Made by a program: the position numbers and the translations under genes
NCBI RefSeq assembly: GCF_002844595.1
Contig: NZ_PJNW01000012.1
Location: 1 to 64,000, forward strand
Direction: 5' to 3'
DNA: 64,000 nt
DNA from: Pleomorphomonas diazotrophica
Lineage (GTDB): Bacteria; Pseudomonadota; Alphaproteobacteria; Rhizobiales; Pleomorphomonadaceae
In this document: positions 32,543 to 40,374 of the stretch, one piece after another
Layout of the letters: every line of letters begins with the position of its first letter
Position numbering within the stretch: position 1 is the first letter of the stretch
Notes under the pieces: model-generated
The model's input: the letters and a program-made list of their open reading frames with translations, nothing else
The model's database searches: none
Told to the model about the DNA's origin: nothing

Positions 32543-32716
32543 CTACCGGATCAAGACCTCAGCGGCCACAAACACTGCCAGAGCCAGCAGGCCAAGTATC
32601 AAAACGCCAACAAGCACTCGCTCGGCTGCCGTCCAAAGAGCACCTTCAGGTCGCAGTCCGGTCAGCGCAGACATGACGTCGATGACCCTATCAATGGCGC
32701 CAATGACGCGTTTCAT
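32543..32716 (-). CDS. Small single-pass membrane protein
   Basis: A 57-residue protein not noticed by length-limited gene finding. It begins MKRVIGAIDRVIDVMSALTGL and has one strong membrane helix near the C-terminus (RVLVGVLILGLLALAVFVAAEVL). Its ATG overlaps the stop of the spermidine-synthase-like gene (ATGA), and GGGTGAGGGG precedes it, so it is translated with that gene. It ends just before the SIR2 upstream region. Function unknown. Confidence 0.65.
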   Translation of the reverse strand: MKRVIGAIDRVIDVMSALTGLRPEGALWTAAERVLVGVLILGLLALAVFVAAEVLIR

Positions 32717-33381
32717 CCCCTCACCCCCACCCAGATCATGTGCCTCGCCCCGCGCTTCCTGCCGGCCCGCGTCGGCACCTCGGCCACCGTGAAGCCGGCC
32801 TTTCTCAGGCGGCGGGTGAAGGCGGGGTTGGGGGTGGAGGACCAGACGGAGAAGACGCCGCCGGGGGTGAGCGCCCGGAAGGCAGCGCCGAGGCCCTCGG
32901 CGGAATAGAGCGCGTCGTTGCTCTCGCGCGTCAGCCCCTCCGGGCCGTTGTCCACGTCGAGCAGGATGGCGTCCCAGCGCTGGGCGCCGGCGCGGATCAG
33001 CTCGCCCACGTCGCCCCGGTAGAGGGCGACGCGCGGATCGTCGAGCGAGGTACCGAACACCTCGGCCATCGGCCCGCGCGCCCAGTCGATCACCGCCGGC
33101 ATCAGCTCGGCCACGGTGATGCGGGCGGTTGCGTCCAGCGCGTTGAGCGCCGCGCGCAGCGTGAAGCCCATGCCGAGGCCGCCGATCAGCATGCGGATGC
33201 CGGGCCGGCCGGCCAGCTCCGCCGCGGCGAGGTTGGCCAGCGCCTCTTCCGAGCCGGAGAGGCGGCTGTTCATCAGCTCGTTGGCGCCCAGCATGATGGA
33301 GAACTCGCTGCCGCGCTGCATCAGCTTGAGCTCCACGCCATCGTCAGTTTTCACGGCGCCAAGCCGAACCCAGGGAAGCAT
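32713..33381 (-). CDS. Spermidine-synthase-like methyltransferase-fold protein
   Basis: A 222-residue protein of the spermine/spermidine-synthase-like superfamily. MLIGGLGMGFTLRAAL (motif I) and ITVAELMPAVIDWAR (motif II acidic residue) are followed by RVALYRGDVGELI and WDAILLDVDNGPEGL. The polyamine-specific catalytic residues cannot be confirmed, and many bacterial members of this size are of unknown function. The ATG at 33381 is the first with a full domain after it. It runs into a 57-codon membrane protein gene by an ATGA overlap. The AraC gene lies upstream on the same strand. Confidence 0.8.
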   Translation of the reverse strand: MLPWVRLGAVKTDDGVELKLMQRGSEFSIMLGANELMNSRLSGSEEALANLAAAELAGRPGIRMLIGGLGMGFTLRAALNALDATARITVAELMPAVIDWARGPMAEVFGTSLDDPRVALYRGDVGELIRAGAQRWDAILLDVDNGPEGLTRESNDALYSAEGLGAAFRALTPGGVFSVWSSTPNPAFTRRLRKAGFTVAEVPTRAGRKRGARHMIWVGVRG

Positions 33382-33449
33382 CGCGGATACCCACTCATTG
33401 ATAAAACGGCGGCACCCTACACGAGCCCGGCCCGGCCGCACAGGCGGGC

Positions 33450-34259
33450 TTATCCTCCCCCATACCGCTCCGCCATATACCGCCCCGGCGAGGTGCCCAG
33501 CGTCTTGCGGAACATGGTGACGAAGCTCGGCACGCTCTCGTAGCCGAGGTCGGCCGCCACCTTCTGGATGGAGGCGCCGCCGGCCAGCCACTTGACGGCC
33601 AGCATCACGGCGAGGCGCTGCCGCCAGCGGCCGAAGCTCATGCCTGTCTCCTCGCCGATGCGGCGGGCCAGCGTCCGCTCGCTGAGGCCGGCCCGTTTGG
33701 CCCAGACGTCCAGCGTCGAGCGGTCGGCGGGCGCGGCCAGCATCGCCTCGGCCAGCCGGCGCAGGCAGGGGTCGGCCGGGAGCGGCAGGTTGAGGTCCTC
33801 CACCTTGGCGGCCACGATCTCGTCGATGAGCACAGCCATCAGGCGCGAGTTGGCGCCGCCCTCCTCGTAGAGGCTGGGCAGCCGGGCGGCGCGCGCCATC
33901 AGCTCGTCGAGCAGCGGGCTGACCGACACGGTGCGGCAGGCGGGCGGTAGGCCCTCGGCGGCGTAGGGCTGTATGAAGGCGTTGTAGCCCTCCAGCACGC
34001 CGCTCATCTTGACGGAATGCAGCGCGCCGGCCGGCACCCAGATGGCGCTGCGCGGCGGCACGATCCAGAGGTCGCCCTCCACCTCGCAGCTCAGCGCCCC
34101 CCGCCGCACCAGGATGAGCTGCGCCTTGATGTGGCTGTGGGTGGACATCTCGAACTCGGCCGAGTGGTCGGCAACGAAGCCGTAGGTCACCACCGGCCGG
34201 GGCACCAGGTCGGGGTCCATCCAGTCTTGCGGCAGGGAGTTCACGTCGAGGATCGGCAT
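33450..34259 (-). CDS. AraC family transcriptional regulator with cupin sensor
   Basis: A 269-residue regulator. The N-terminal cupin-like domain (STHSHIKAQLILVRRGALSCEVEGDLWIVPPRSAIWVPAGALHSV) senses a ligand. The C-terminal double HTH (LAEAMLAAPADRSTLDVWAKRAGLSERTLARRIGEETGMSFGRWRQRLAVMLAVKWL ... IQKVAADLGYESVPSFVTMFRKTLGTSPGRYM) binds DNA. It is an AraC_binding_2/YesN-like protein found beside small enzymes. The start at 34259 is chosen as the first Met of the conserved MPILDVNSL; one 16 codons upstream is possible. It is divergent from an O-methyltransferase gene, its probable target. Confidence 0.9.
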   Translation of the reverse strand: MPILDVNSLPQDWMDPDLVPRPVVTYGFVADHSAEFEMSTHSHIKAQLILVRRGALSCEVEGDLWIVPPRSAIWVPAGALHSVKMSGVLEGYNAFIQPYAAEGLPPACRTVSVSPLLDELMARAARLPSLYEEGGANSRLMAVLIDEIVAAKVEDLNLPLPADPCLRRLAEAMLAAPADRSTLDVWAKRAGLSERTLARRIGEETGMSFGRWRQRLAVMLAVKWLAGGASIQKVAADLGYESVPSFVTMFRKTLGTSPGRYMAERYGGG

Positions 34260-34409
34260 GCGGCAAAGATGACCTGCCGGCGCCACTTTGGCAAGATCGA
34301 ATAACAATGTGACAAGGCTTCGTAATGACGCCAGCGGCGCGGCTTCCTATGTCTTCCCGCAGGCAACCGACCGGGCCGGATGGTCCCGGACCCCTGCGAG
34401 AGAATGGCC

Positions 34410-35099
34410 ATGAACAAGCTGATCGCCTTTCCCGTCCGCGGCGCGCTCAACCGGCTGCACCGCGACGCCGAAAGCTCGGACCGCGCGCTGATCGACGCGG
34501 TGACCGGCGGCCTTTCGGCGGTGCCGAGCGGCGAGGCCATCGCCGACATGATGGCCGAGGAAGAGGCCGACTATCGCGGCGTCTGCCACGGCCTTTCCGG
34601 CAATTTCCTGTCGGTGTCGCCCGCCTATGGCCGCTTCCTCTACATGACGGCGCGGGCCTGCAAGGCGCGGCGCATCGTGGAATTCGGCTCGTCCATGGGC
34701 ATCTCCACCATCTACCTCGCGTCGGCGCTGCGCGACAACGGCGGCGGCAAGCTGATCGGCAGCGAGATCGAGACGTCCAAGGTGGTGCGCGCGCAGTTCC
34801 ACCTGGGCGCCGCCGAGCTGGGCGACCTCGTGGAGATCCGCGAGGGCGACGCGCTGGAGACGCTGAAGGACGTGGGCGGCCCGGTGGACCTGTTGCTGCT
34901 CGACGGCGCGCTGTCGCTCTACCTGCCGGTGCTGAAGCTCATCGAGCCGCACCTTGCCCCCGGCGCCCCGGTGCTGGCCGAAAACGCCTTCGCCTCCGAC
35001 TATCTCACCTATGTCGGCGATCCCCGAAACGGCTACCTCACCCTGCCGCTGCCGATCGATCCGGGCCACGGCAATGTCTATTCGGTGTGGGTTGGGTGA
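34410..35099 (+). CDS. O-methyltransferase (class I, COG4122-like)
   Basis: A 229-residue SAM-dependent methyltransferase. IVEFGSSMGISTIYLASALRDNGGGKLIGSEIETSK is the motif I-II region typical of the catechol-O-methyltransferase-like family. DLVEIREGDALETL and VDLLLLDGALSLYLPVLKLIEP carry the metal/substrate region. Divergent from an AraC gene across about 150 bp, which suggests ligand-induced expression. The start at 34410 is chosen from GAGAGA upstream; ATG two codons earlier is an alternative. The acceptor is unknown. Confidence 0.87.
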   Translation: MNKLIAFPVRGALNRLHRDAESSDRALIDAVTGGLSAVPSGEAIADMMAEEEADYRGVCHGLSGNFLSVSPAYGRFLYMTARACKARRIVEFGSSMGISTIYLASALRDNGGGKLIGSEIETSKVVRAQFHLGAAELGDLVEIREGDALETLKDVGGPVDLLLLDGALSLYLPVLKLIEPHLAPGAPVLAENAFASDYLTYVGDPRNGYLTLPLPIDPGHGNVYSVWVG

Positions 35100-35108
35100 A
35101 GGGGCGGC

Positions 35109-35296
35109 GCGATATCGGCGGCTCGCCCTACCTTCCTGAGGTCCTCTGCCTGCGCAGAGGATGACAGGAAATTGATATAAAACAGTAGATTAGCGGATCG
35201 TCGCTGCCGATCTGTCTCCCGCTTCCATAAGGTTGTCCTCCTCTGCGAAGGCAGAGGATCTCAGGCAGAATGGGGCGGGGGAACTCCATAGGGCGC
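35109..35296. repeat. R1 element, copy 9a
   Basis: Arms CCTCTGCCTGCGCAGAGG and CCTCTGCGAAGGCAGAGG, the CTCTGC variety, with the non-AT centre GATATAAAACAGTAGATTAGC. It directly precedes copy 9b. Together they fill the 488-bp gap between the O-methyltransferase and the second AraC gene. Confidence 0.88.
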
Positions 35297-35310
35297 CGCG
35301 GGGATTCGGA

Positions 35311-35565
35311 GCGTGATATCGGCGCCGCGCCCCACCGTCCCGAGGTCCTCGCTTTCGCAAGGATGACAGATTTATATAGACCGAACAATCGGATAGCGCT
35401 CGCGCGCCCATAAATCTCTCACCCTGCGCCTACGCGCGAAATGGCGAGCCACGGCAAGGTGTGCGAGGCGACTACCGCTTTGTTTCCTATATATAAATCT
35501 CCTGTCATCCTTGCGAAAGCGAGGACCTCGGGCAGAAGGAGGCGCCGACGGACATATAGGGCTTC
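35311..35565. repeat. R1 element, copy 9b
   Basis: Outer ends GTGATATCGGCGCC and CATATAGGGCTTC. Arms CCGAGGTCCTCGCTTTCGC and CTTGCGAAAGCGAGGACC. The long centre includes CTTTGTTTCCTATATATA. It ends 23 bases before the AraC stop. Confidence 0.88.
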
Positions 35566-35587
35566 GGCAGCCGCTCACCCCACCTCC

Positions 35588-36400
35588 CTACCCCTCGCGC
35601 GACACCCCGGCGAGGCGCCCCGGCGACAGGCCGTAGGCGCGCACGAAATGCCGGGTGAGGTGGGCCTGGTCGGCGAAGCCGGCGGCGGCGGCGACGTCGG
35701 CGAGGCGGCCGCCCCCGGCGATCATGCCGCGCGCCAGTTGCAGGCGGCGTTGCAGCCGATAGGCGTGCGGCGGCAGCCCCGTGGCCGCCCGGAAGGCGCG
35801 GATCAGCGCGAAGGGGCTGATGCCCGAGAGCGCGGCCAGCTCGTCGAGCGAGGTGGCGGCGGCCGGGTCGTCGTCGATGCGCTGGCGCGCCCTCTGCACC
35901 GCGTCGGCCTGGATGAGGCGGCGGGCCGGCGGACGTCCCAGAAGCGGCGCGATGAGGGCGAGGAGATGCGTCTCGATGGCGAGATCGTCGGGCGCCGAGC
36001 GGTCGTGCAGGGCGTGGCTCAGCGCGCGGAAGGCGGCGGCGGCGCGGGCGTCGGAGAGCACGGGGTGGGCGATCTCGCTGCCGGCCGGCGCACCCAGCCT
36101 GGCAAAGCTCGCCGCCAGCGCCTCCGGGTCGAAATAGAGCATGCTCCAGACGCGCGGCGCCCCGCCGATCGGCCGGCCGTCGTGCACCTCGTTGGGATTG
36201 ACGGTGATGATCTCGCCGCGCTCGGCCCGCACCTCGCCCCGGCCGCTCGCCGAATCCTGCGCGCCGTCCAGCACCAGGCCGACGCCGAACTGGTCATGCG
36301 TATGGCGGCCGAACTGCCGGGCCGAGGCGGCGCGCACCGCCAGCACCCCCGGCCGGGCCGTGGCAACCGCGTCGAACCGATCCGTCTCCGCTGCCGTCAT
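35588..36400 (-). CDS. AraC family transcriptional regulator
   Basis: A 270-residue regulator. The N-terminal cupin (FGRHTHDQFGVGLVLDGAQDSASGRGEVRAERGEIITVNPNEVHDGRPI) is followed by a two-HTH DNA-binding region (LDELAALSGISPFALIRAFRAATGLPPHAYRLQRRLQLARGMIAGGGRLADVAAAAGFADQAHLTRHFVRAYGLSPGRL). This is the arrangement of AraC proteins that flank LysE- or EamA-type exporters. It is divergent from an EamA transporter gene, the probable target, with an R3 element between. Confidence 0.92.
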   Translation of the reverse strand: MTAAETDRFDAVATARPGVLAVRAASARQFGRHTHDQFGVGLVLDGAQDSASGRGEVRAERGEIITVNPNEVHDGRPIGGAPRVWSMLYFDPEALAASFARLGAPAGSEIAHPVLSDARAAAAFRALSHALHDRSAPDDLAIETHLLALIAPLLGRPPARRLIQADAVQRARQRIDDDPAAATSLDELAALSGISPFALIRAFRAATGLPPHAYRLQRRLQLARGMIAGGGRLADVAAAAGFADQAHLTRHFVRAYGLSPGRLAGVSREG

Positions 36401-36431
36401 GTCGTCAGCCTCGATTCATCGCAATGTGCGA

Positions 36432-36542
36432 AGATGCTGGCGCATCCGCTCATTGAGATCATTGCCGATTTCTCATTTGCATCAGGGGCATGAGAAATCG
36501 GCAAGCGGAATACCAAGCCGCATTTTCAATGCATCTTGGTAT
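36432..36542. repeat. R3 element, copy 2, in a divergent promoter region
   Basis: Same hairpin as copy 1 (GCCGATTTCTCAT / ATGAGAAATCGGC), then ACCAAG-CC-GCATT-TTC-AATGC-AT-CTTGGT. The outer arms differ from copy 1 (GGGAGG/CCTCCC) but pair again, a covariation. It lies between the divergent AraC and EamA genes, so it is not restricted to 3' ends. Confidence 0.85.
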
Positions 36543-36613
36543 CTCCCTCCCCGCAATTTCGTTCAAGACCGCGCCGGCTGCAAGCGGCGATGCTCACGGA
36601 AAGAGGAGCCGCC

Positions 36614-37495
36614 ATGTCCGCACGCATCCAAGGATACATCCTTCTGTCGCTCGCCATGGCGACGGTGGGGTCCACCGTCGTCGCCTCCAAGCTGATCGCC
36701 GGCGGGTTGCCGCCGTTTACCGCCACCGCCCTGCGCTTTGCCATGGCGCTGCCGGTCCTGCTGGCGCTGGCCGCCAGATACGGCGGTCCCCTGCCCCGCC
36801 TCCGGCCGCGCGAATGGGCGCTCTTGGCCCTCCAGGCCGGGGCCGGCAGCGTCGGCTACACCACGCTCTTGATCTCCGGCCTCGCTCATATCCCGGCGTC
36901 GGATGCCGGCGTCGTCATCGGCACCATGCCGGCGGTCTCCGCCATGTTTGCCGTGCTGGTGCTGGGCGAGCGACCCGATATCCGCGTGTTCGCCTCCGTC
37001 ACACTCGCCACCATGGGCGTGCTCGCCGTGTCGCTCGACGGTGCCGGCCCGAAGTCGATGATCGGCATCCTGCTGGTTCTCGGCGCCGTGGTCTGCGAAA
37101 GCGCCTTCATCCTGCTCAACAAGCGCATGGCCGTGCCGCTGCCGCCACTCTTGCAGGCCACCGCCATGACCGGCCTCGGCCTCGCCCTGTCGCTGCCCTT
37201 CGTGGCGCTGGAAGGCTGGCCGCCAGAGGCGTCCACACAGGCCGTCGCCGCCGTCGCCTGGTATGCGCTGGTGCCCACCGTCGGCGGCTTCCTGCTCTGG
37301 TATGCCGGGGCGGCGCGGGTCAGCGGCAGCGAGGCGGCCACCTTCACCGCCGTCGCGCCCGTCACCGCCGTGGTGCTCGCCGCCCTCGCCCTCGGCGAGC
37401 CCTTGGAGCCGCAGCAATATCTCGGCCTTTCCGCCGTCGGCCTCGCCATCCTCGTTCTCAGCCTGAAGCGTACCAGCCGGAGACTGCCCGCATGA
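36614..37495 (+). CDS. EamA family transporter (DMT superfamily)
   Basis: A 293-residue inner-membrane protein with ten hydrophobic helices in two EamA repeats: the first from YILLSLAMATVGSTVVASKLI to MGVLAVSLD, the second from MIGILLVLGAVVCESAFILLNKR to LAILVLSL. The first repeat contains ATALRFAMALPVLLAL, the second repeat APVTAVVLAALALGEPL. These proteins usually export amino acids or metabolites. GAGGAG precedes the ATG. It is followed with an ATGA overlap by a B3/B4-domain gene, so the two are co-translated, and it diverges from an AraC regulator. Confidence 0.9.
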   Translation: MSARIQGYILLSLAMATVGSTVVASKLIAGGLPPFTATALRFAMALPVLLALAARYGGPLPRLRPREWALLALQAGAGSVGYTTLLISGLAHIPASDAGVVIGTMPAVSAMFAVLVLGERPDIRVFASVTLATMGVLAVSLDGAGPKSMIGILLVLGAVVCESAFILLNKRMAVPLPPLLQATAMTGLGLALSLPFVALEGWPPEASTQAVAAVAWYALVPTVGGFLLWYAGAARVSGSEAATFTAVAPVTAVVLAALALGEPLEPQQYLGLSAVGLAILVLSLKRTSRRLPA

Positions 37496-38163
37496 CACCC
37501 CTCATCAGCCACCACCCCGCCATTCTCAAGCGCTTCCCCATGCTGCGCGTCGGCACGCTGGTGCTCTCGGGCATGGACCGGCTCACCCTTGCCCGGCTCG
37601 ACACCGCGCCGCTCGCCGCCACCGCCAAGGCGGCGCTCGATGGCGGCACGGAAAGCGATCTCCCCTCGATCCGCGCCTGGCGCGCCACCTTCGCGGCCAT
37701 GGGCTTCAAGCCGACGCAATATCGCTCGGCCGCCGAGGCGCTGCTGCGGCGCCTCCGCACCGACGGCAGCCTGCCCGCCGTCCACCCGGTGGTCGACTAT
37801 TGCAACGCCGTCTCCGCCGCGATGGCCATCCCGCTCGCCGCCTTCGACCTCGACCGGGTCGACGGCGCCCTCACCGTTTGCGAAGCGATCGGCGACGAGC
37901 GCTTCCTCGCCTTCTCCGGCGAGGAGGAGAGCCCGGAGCGCGGCGAAGTGATCTTCCGCGACGAGGGCAACCGTGCCCACGCCCGCCGCTGGACGCACCG
38001 CCAGAGCCGCTGGTCGGCCGTCTCGCCCGAAACGGCGCGCGTTCTCCTGGTGGCCGAGGCGCTGCACGAGGGCGCGTCCGGCGACATCGAGCGCATGATG
38101 GCCCTCCTCGCCGACGGCTTCTCCGCCGCCGGCGCCCGGGTGATGGAGATGGAGGCGACCTGA
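37492..38163 (+). CDS. B3/B4 tRNA-binding-domain protein
   Basis: A 223-residue stand-alone B3/B4 domain (COG3382), the module found in the beta subunit of phenylalanyl-tRNA synthetase. SIRAWRATFAAMGFKPTQYRSAAEALLRRLRTDGSLPAVHPVVDYCNAVSAAMAIPLAAFDLDRV is its characteristic core, followed by GEVIFRDEGNRAHARRWTHRQS. Free-standing members are thought to edit or bind mischarged tRNA. The ATG lies inside the EamA stop (ATGA), so it is an operon with that exporter. An AraC gene, an amino-acid-type exporter and an editing domain together hint at handling of a toxic amino acid analogue, which is inference. Confidence 0.85.
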   Translation: MTPLISHHPAILKRFPMLRVGTLVLSGMDRLTLARLDTAPLAATAKAALDGGTESDLPSIRAWRATFAAMGFKPTQYRSAAEALLRRLRTDGSLPAVHPVVDYCNAVSAAMAIPLAAFDLDRVDGALTVCEAIGDERFLAFSGEEESPERGEVIFRDEGNRAHARRWTHRQSRWSAVSPETARVLLVAEALHEGASGDIERMMALLADGFSAAGARVMEMEAT

Positions 38164-38164
38164 T

Positions 38165-38578
38165 CTAGGGGGTTTTGGCGAAGCGCCTGAGATTCTGAAG
38201 GTGGTGGCGCCAGCCGTCGCGATGGGCGGCGGCCAGCGCCGCGCCGTCCTCGCCAAGCCGCTCCCATCCCTGATGGATCAGCCGAACCCGGCTGCCGTCC
38301 CCACGCGGCTCGATGGCGATCTCCACCGCCGTCTCGGCCGGCCAGTCGTCGTCGGCCCAGGTCAGGGCGAGGCGCCGCCCCTCCTCGAAGGCGGTGACGC
38401 GGCCCGAGGTCACCACCTCGCGCCCGCCGTCGCGCCACACCTCGCGAAAGCCGCCGCCCGGCCGGGCGTCCAGCGCCATGTGCGGCCCGAACCAGCGGGC
38501 CAGCGCCGCGGGCTCGACGATCATGGCCCACACCCGGGCCGGCGGCGCCTCGACATCCTCGGTAAGTTCAACGCGCAT
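38165..38578 (-). CDS. SRPBCC/AHSA1 domain protein
   Basis: A 137-residue single START/Bet v1-like domain of the AHSA1 group: PPARVWAMIVEPAALARWFGPHM at the start, GGGFREVWRDGG, VTAFEEGRRLALTWADDDWP and the C-terminal helix DGWRHHLQNLRRFAK. It binds a hydrophobic ligand or acts as a co-chaperone homologue; function unknown. GGAGGG lies five bases before the ATG at 38578. It converges with the B3/B4 gene with one base between stops. No ArsR partner here, unlike the two other SRPBCC genes in the window. Confidence 0.87.
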   Translation of the reverse strand: MRVELTEDVEAPPARVWAMIVEPAALARWFGPHMALDARPGGGFREVWRDGGREVVTSGRVTAFEEGRRLALTWADDDWPAETAVEIAIEPRGDGSRVRLIHQGWERLGEDGAALAAAHRDGWRHHLQNLRRFAKTP

Positions 38579-38741
38579 GGGTCCCTCCATCGGCGATCAC
38601 GACACTCGCATCTTCAGGCCATCCCGCCCATCTGTCTTGAACGAAACTGACGCCGCTTGCCGCGACCTGTGCCGCCTCTTCACCAAGCCCTGCTCCTGCA
38701 CAATGGTGAAGCGGCGCTCCGAGCGGTGGCCGCATAGAGGC

Positions 38742-38932
38742 AGCCCTATATCAGCCGCCCGCTCTACTCGTCCCGAGGTCCTCGCTTTCGCAAGGATGAC
38801 AGATTTATATAAGAGAAAACAATAACATAACCTATATATCAATTGTCATCCTTGCGAAAGCCGCTTGAATTCGCTCGCGAATTCAAGGTGTACCTCAGGC
38901 AGAACGAAGCGCGACGCCACTATAGGGCGCCC
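38742..38932. repeat. R1 element, copy 10, with nested 24-bp palindrome
   Basis: Outer ends CAGCCCTATATCAGCC and CACTATAGGGCGCCC. The right arm is interrupted after TTGCGAAAG by a perfect 24-bp palindrome at 38864-38887 and resumes with CCTCAGGCAGAACG. This is the clearest view of the insertion, since the left arm is intact. Confidence 0.93.
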
Positions 38933-38937
38933 TATCC

Positions 38938-39549
38938 CTACTCCACCTTCACCCACATGGCCGGGCGCACGCCGCCGGTGCACCATCCATCCGCGAGGTT
39001 GCCGATCAATATGTTGTTGCCCTGGATGCCGATGTTGCCGTCGCCATGGATATACACCGCCTTGACGCCGACGCGGCCGGGCGACCGCAGCCACCACCAC
39101 CAGATGCCGCCGCTCAGAAGCCTTGCGGTCCGCCTGCCGTTGTTGGCGTCTTTCCGCTCGAACCAGTATCGGCGCTTCCGCCCCTGGTCATAGAGCCTTG
39201 CGCTGCTGTCGCCGAAATAGCGGCAGACCGCCTCCTCGATGCTGAGCAGGAACACACGGTCCTCGGTGTCGGCGCCGCCAGCGGTGCCATACCACTGATT
39301 GTCGAGGTTCTTGTTGACGACCGGCACGATCCTCTGCCGTTCGGCCGCGCTGAACCGCTCGCAGAACGCGCCGTTGAGATAGCGCCTCAGGGCGCAGTCG
39401 GCCCAGGTGATATCGGTGTAGGCGTCGTGATAGGGGCGCTGCTCCAGGATATGCTCGGCAATCACCAGCGCCCTGTCGCCGTCAATGTCCAGCACGCGCC
39501 AGTCATGGCCGCCGAAGCGCAGCAACGCGCCAACCTCGATATCCGCCAC
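38938..39549 (-). CDS. DUF6273 domain protein
   Basis: A 203-residue protein starting at GTG (39549), with GGGGAG upstream. The start reads VGALLRFGGHDWRVLDIDGDRALVIAEHILEQRPYH, followed by ITWADCALRRYLNGAFCERF, VFLLSIEEAVCRYF, and GGIWWWWLRSPGRVGVKAVYIHGDGNIGI, the WWLRSPG motif of DUF6273. The C-terminus resembles sulfatase-modifying or formylglycine-type lectin folds; function unknown. It forms a two-gene unit with the GyrI-like gene immediately upstream (22-bp gap). The family is found mainly in Firmicutes, so transfer is possible though composition is normal. Confidence 0.82.
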   Translation of the reverse strand: MADIEVGALLRFGGHDWRVLDIDGDRALVIAEHILEQRPYHDAYTDITWADCALRRYLNGAFCERFSAAERQRIVPVVNKNLDNQWYGTAGGADTEDRVFLLSIEEAVCRYFGDSSARLYDQGRKRRYWFERKDANNGRRTARLLSGGIWWWWLRSPGRVGVKAVYIHGDGNIGIQGNNILIGNLADGWCTGGVRPAMWVKVE

Positions 39550-39571
39550 GTGATCACTCCCCGCTTCAAGT

Positions 39572-40141
39572 TTACGCGGCGCCCTTCTCCCGGATCGGGA
39601 ACAGCAGATCGAGCTGCAAGTCGTCCATCCGGCCGCCCTTGCGGATGAAGTTGTAGAAGTTCAGCGTCTCCTCGAACCCCTGCCCGGCCGCCGTCTCCGC
39701 CGACGTCCAGCGCGGCGAATCCCAGTCGTTGGCGTATCTGTCGCTGGCCTCGACCCAGGTCTTCAGCCGGCGCCAGTCCTCGAAATCCCACGACCGCAGC
39801 ACATGGGCCGCATAGAGGCCTCCGTCGAAACGCCGCTTCACCAGCGGCGCGGGAACCGCCATCTCCTCGGGAATGGACACCCACACCTCATAGACATGCG
39901 ACGGCTCCCCGACGGCCGCCGCCCCCTTGGAGCAGTCGAAGCCGAAGCTCCGGGCGTCGGGCTTGATCTCCAGCAACCGGTTGTCCGTGGCGAAGCGCGT
40001 GATCATGTCCAGGGCCTTGCCCTCGCAGCCCTCGCCGCTCGCAAAGGCGGCGGCCACGGTCATCGGCGGCAGATGGACGATCCGCACATCCCGGTCGGTC
40101 AGCTCGCCCAGAATGTCTTTTGCGTTGTCTAATTTTTCCAT
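39572..40141 (-). CDS. GyrI-like effector-binding domain protein
   Basis: A 189-residue single-domain protein. RDVRIVHLPPMTVAAAFASGE at the start, then GFDCSKGA and HVYEVWVSIPEEMAVPAPLVKRRFDGGLYAAHVLRSWDFEDWRRLKTWVEASDRY, the GyrI/AraC-effector-binding fold in which the GG-Y motif closes the ligand pocket. The C-terminus is EETLNFYNFIRKGGRMDDLQLDLLFPIRE. It likely binds a cationic hydrophobic compound. It has no DNA-binding domain, so it is not itself a regulator. It is the first gene of a pair with a DUF6273 gene. Confidence 0.82.
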   Translation of the reverse strand: MEKLDNAKDILGELTDRDVRIVHLPPMTVAAAFASGEGCEGKALDMITRFATDNRLLEIKPDARSFGFDCSKGAAAVGEPSHVYEVWVSIPEEMAVPAPLVKRRFDGGLYAAHVLRSWDFEDWRRLKTWVEASDRYANDWDSPRWTSAETAAGQGFEETLNFYNFIRKGGRMDDLQLDLLFPIREKGAA

Positions 40142-40280
40142 CGATATCTTCCGGGTTTTACTTTGGAACCATGAAAAGATGAACTGACGACAAAGTCCCG
40201 GCGCACTTAACACGCGCTCATCACGAGATAAAAGAACGGCTGGGCTCATGTTTTGCGCCCGGCTTGCCTCGGATGGCGCT

Positions 40281-40298
40281 CGTCCACTATTGTGGACG
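40281..40298. promoter_or_regulatory. Palindrome directly before the GNAT leader frame
   Basis: CGTCCAC-TATT-GTGGACG, 7-bp arms, ends one base before an ATG at 40300. As DNA it could be an operator; as RNA it would be a hairpin covering the ribosome site. Confidence 0.5.
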
Positions 40299-40299
40299 G

Positions 40300-40374
40300 A
40301 TGAGCGACAATAACGACATCGACCGCCGCATCGGCGCCCGCATGAACCTGCTCGGCAAGGGGCTCCCATGCTGA
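40300..40374 (+). CDS. Short upstream frame overlapping the GNAT start
   Basis: A 24-codon frame, hydrophilic N-terminus (MSDNNDIDRRIGARMNLLG), whose stop overlaps the GNAT start (ATGCTGA). It could serve as a coupling or leader peptide under the palindrome at 40281-40298. No ribosome site beyond GTGGA. Could equally be chance. Confidence 0.3.
   Translation: MSDNNDIDRRIGARMNLLGKGLPC

Noticed and set aside
32402-32908. 168-codon plus-strand frame near the SIR2 upstream region
   Set aside because: Overlaps the opposite-strand membrane mini-gene and methyltransferase-fold gene, whose features are much better.
35128-35411. Several short frames reading VILAKARTSGR or LPEVLCLRRG
   Set aside because: These peptides recur wherever an R1 arm is crossed and are products of the repeat, not genes.
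36490-38163. 557-codon frame covering the EamA gene out of frame and the B3/B4 gene
   Set aside because: The first two thirds are a shadow of EamA; only the part from 37492 is real, starting at an ATGA overlap.
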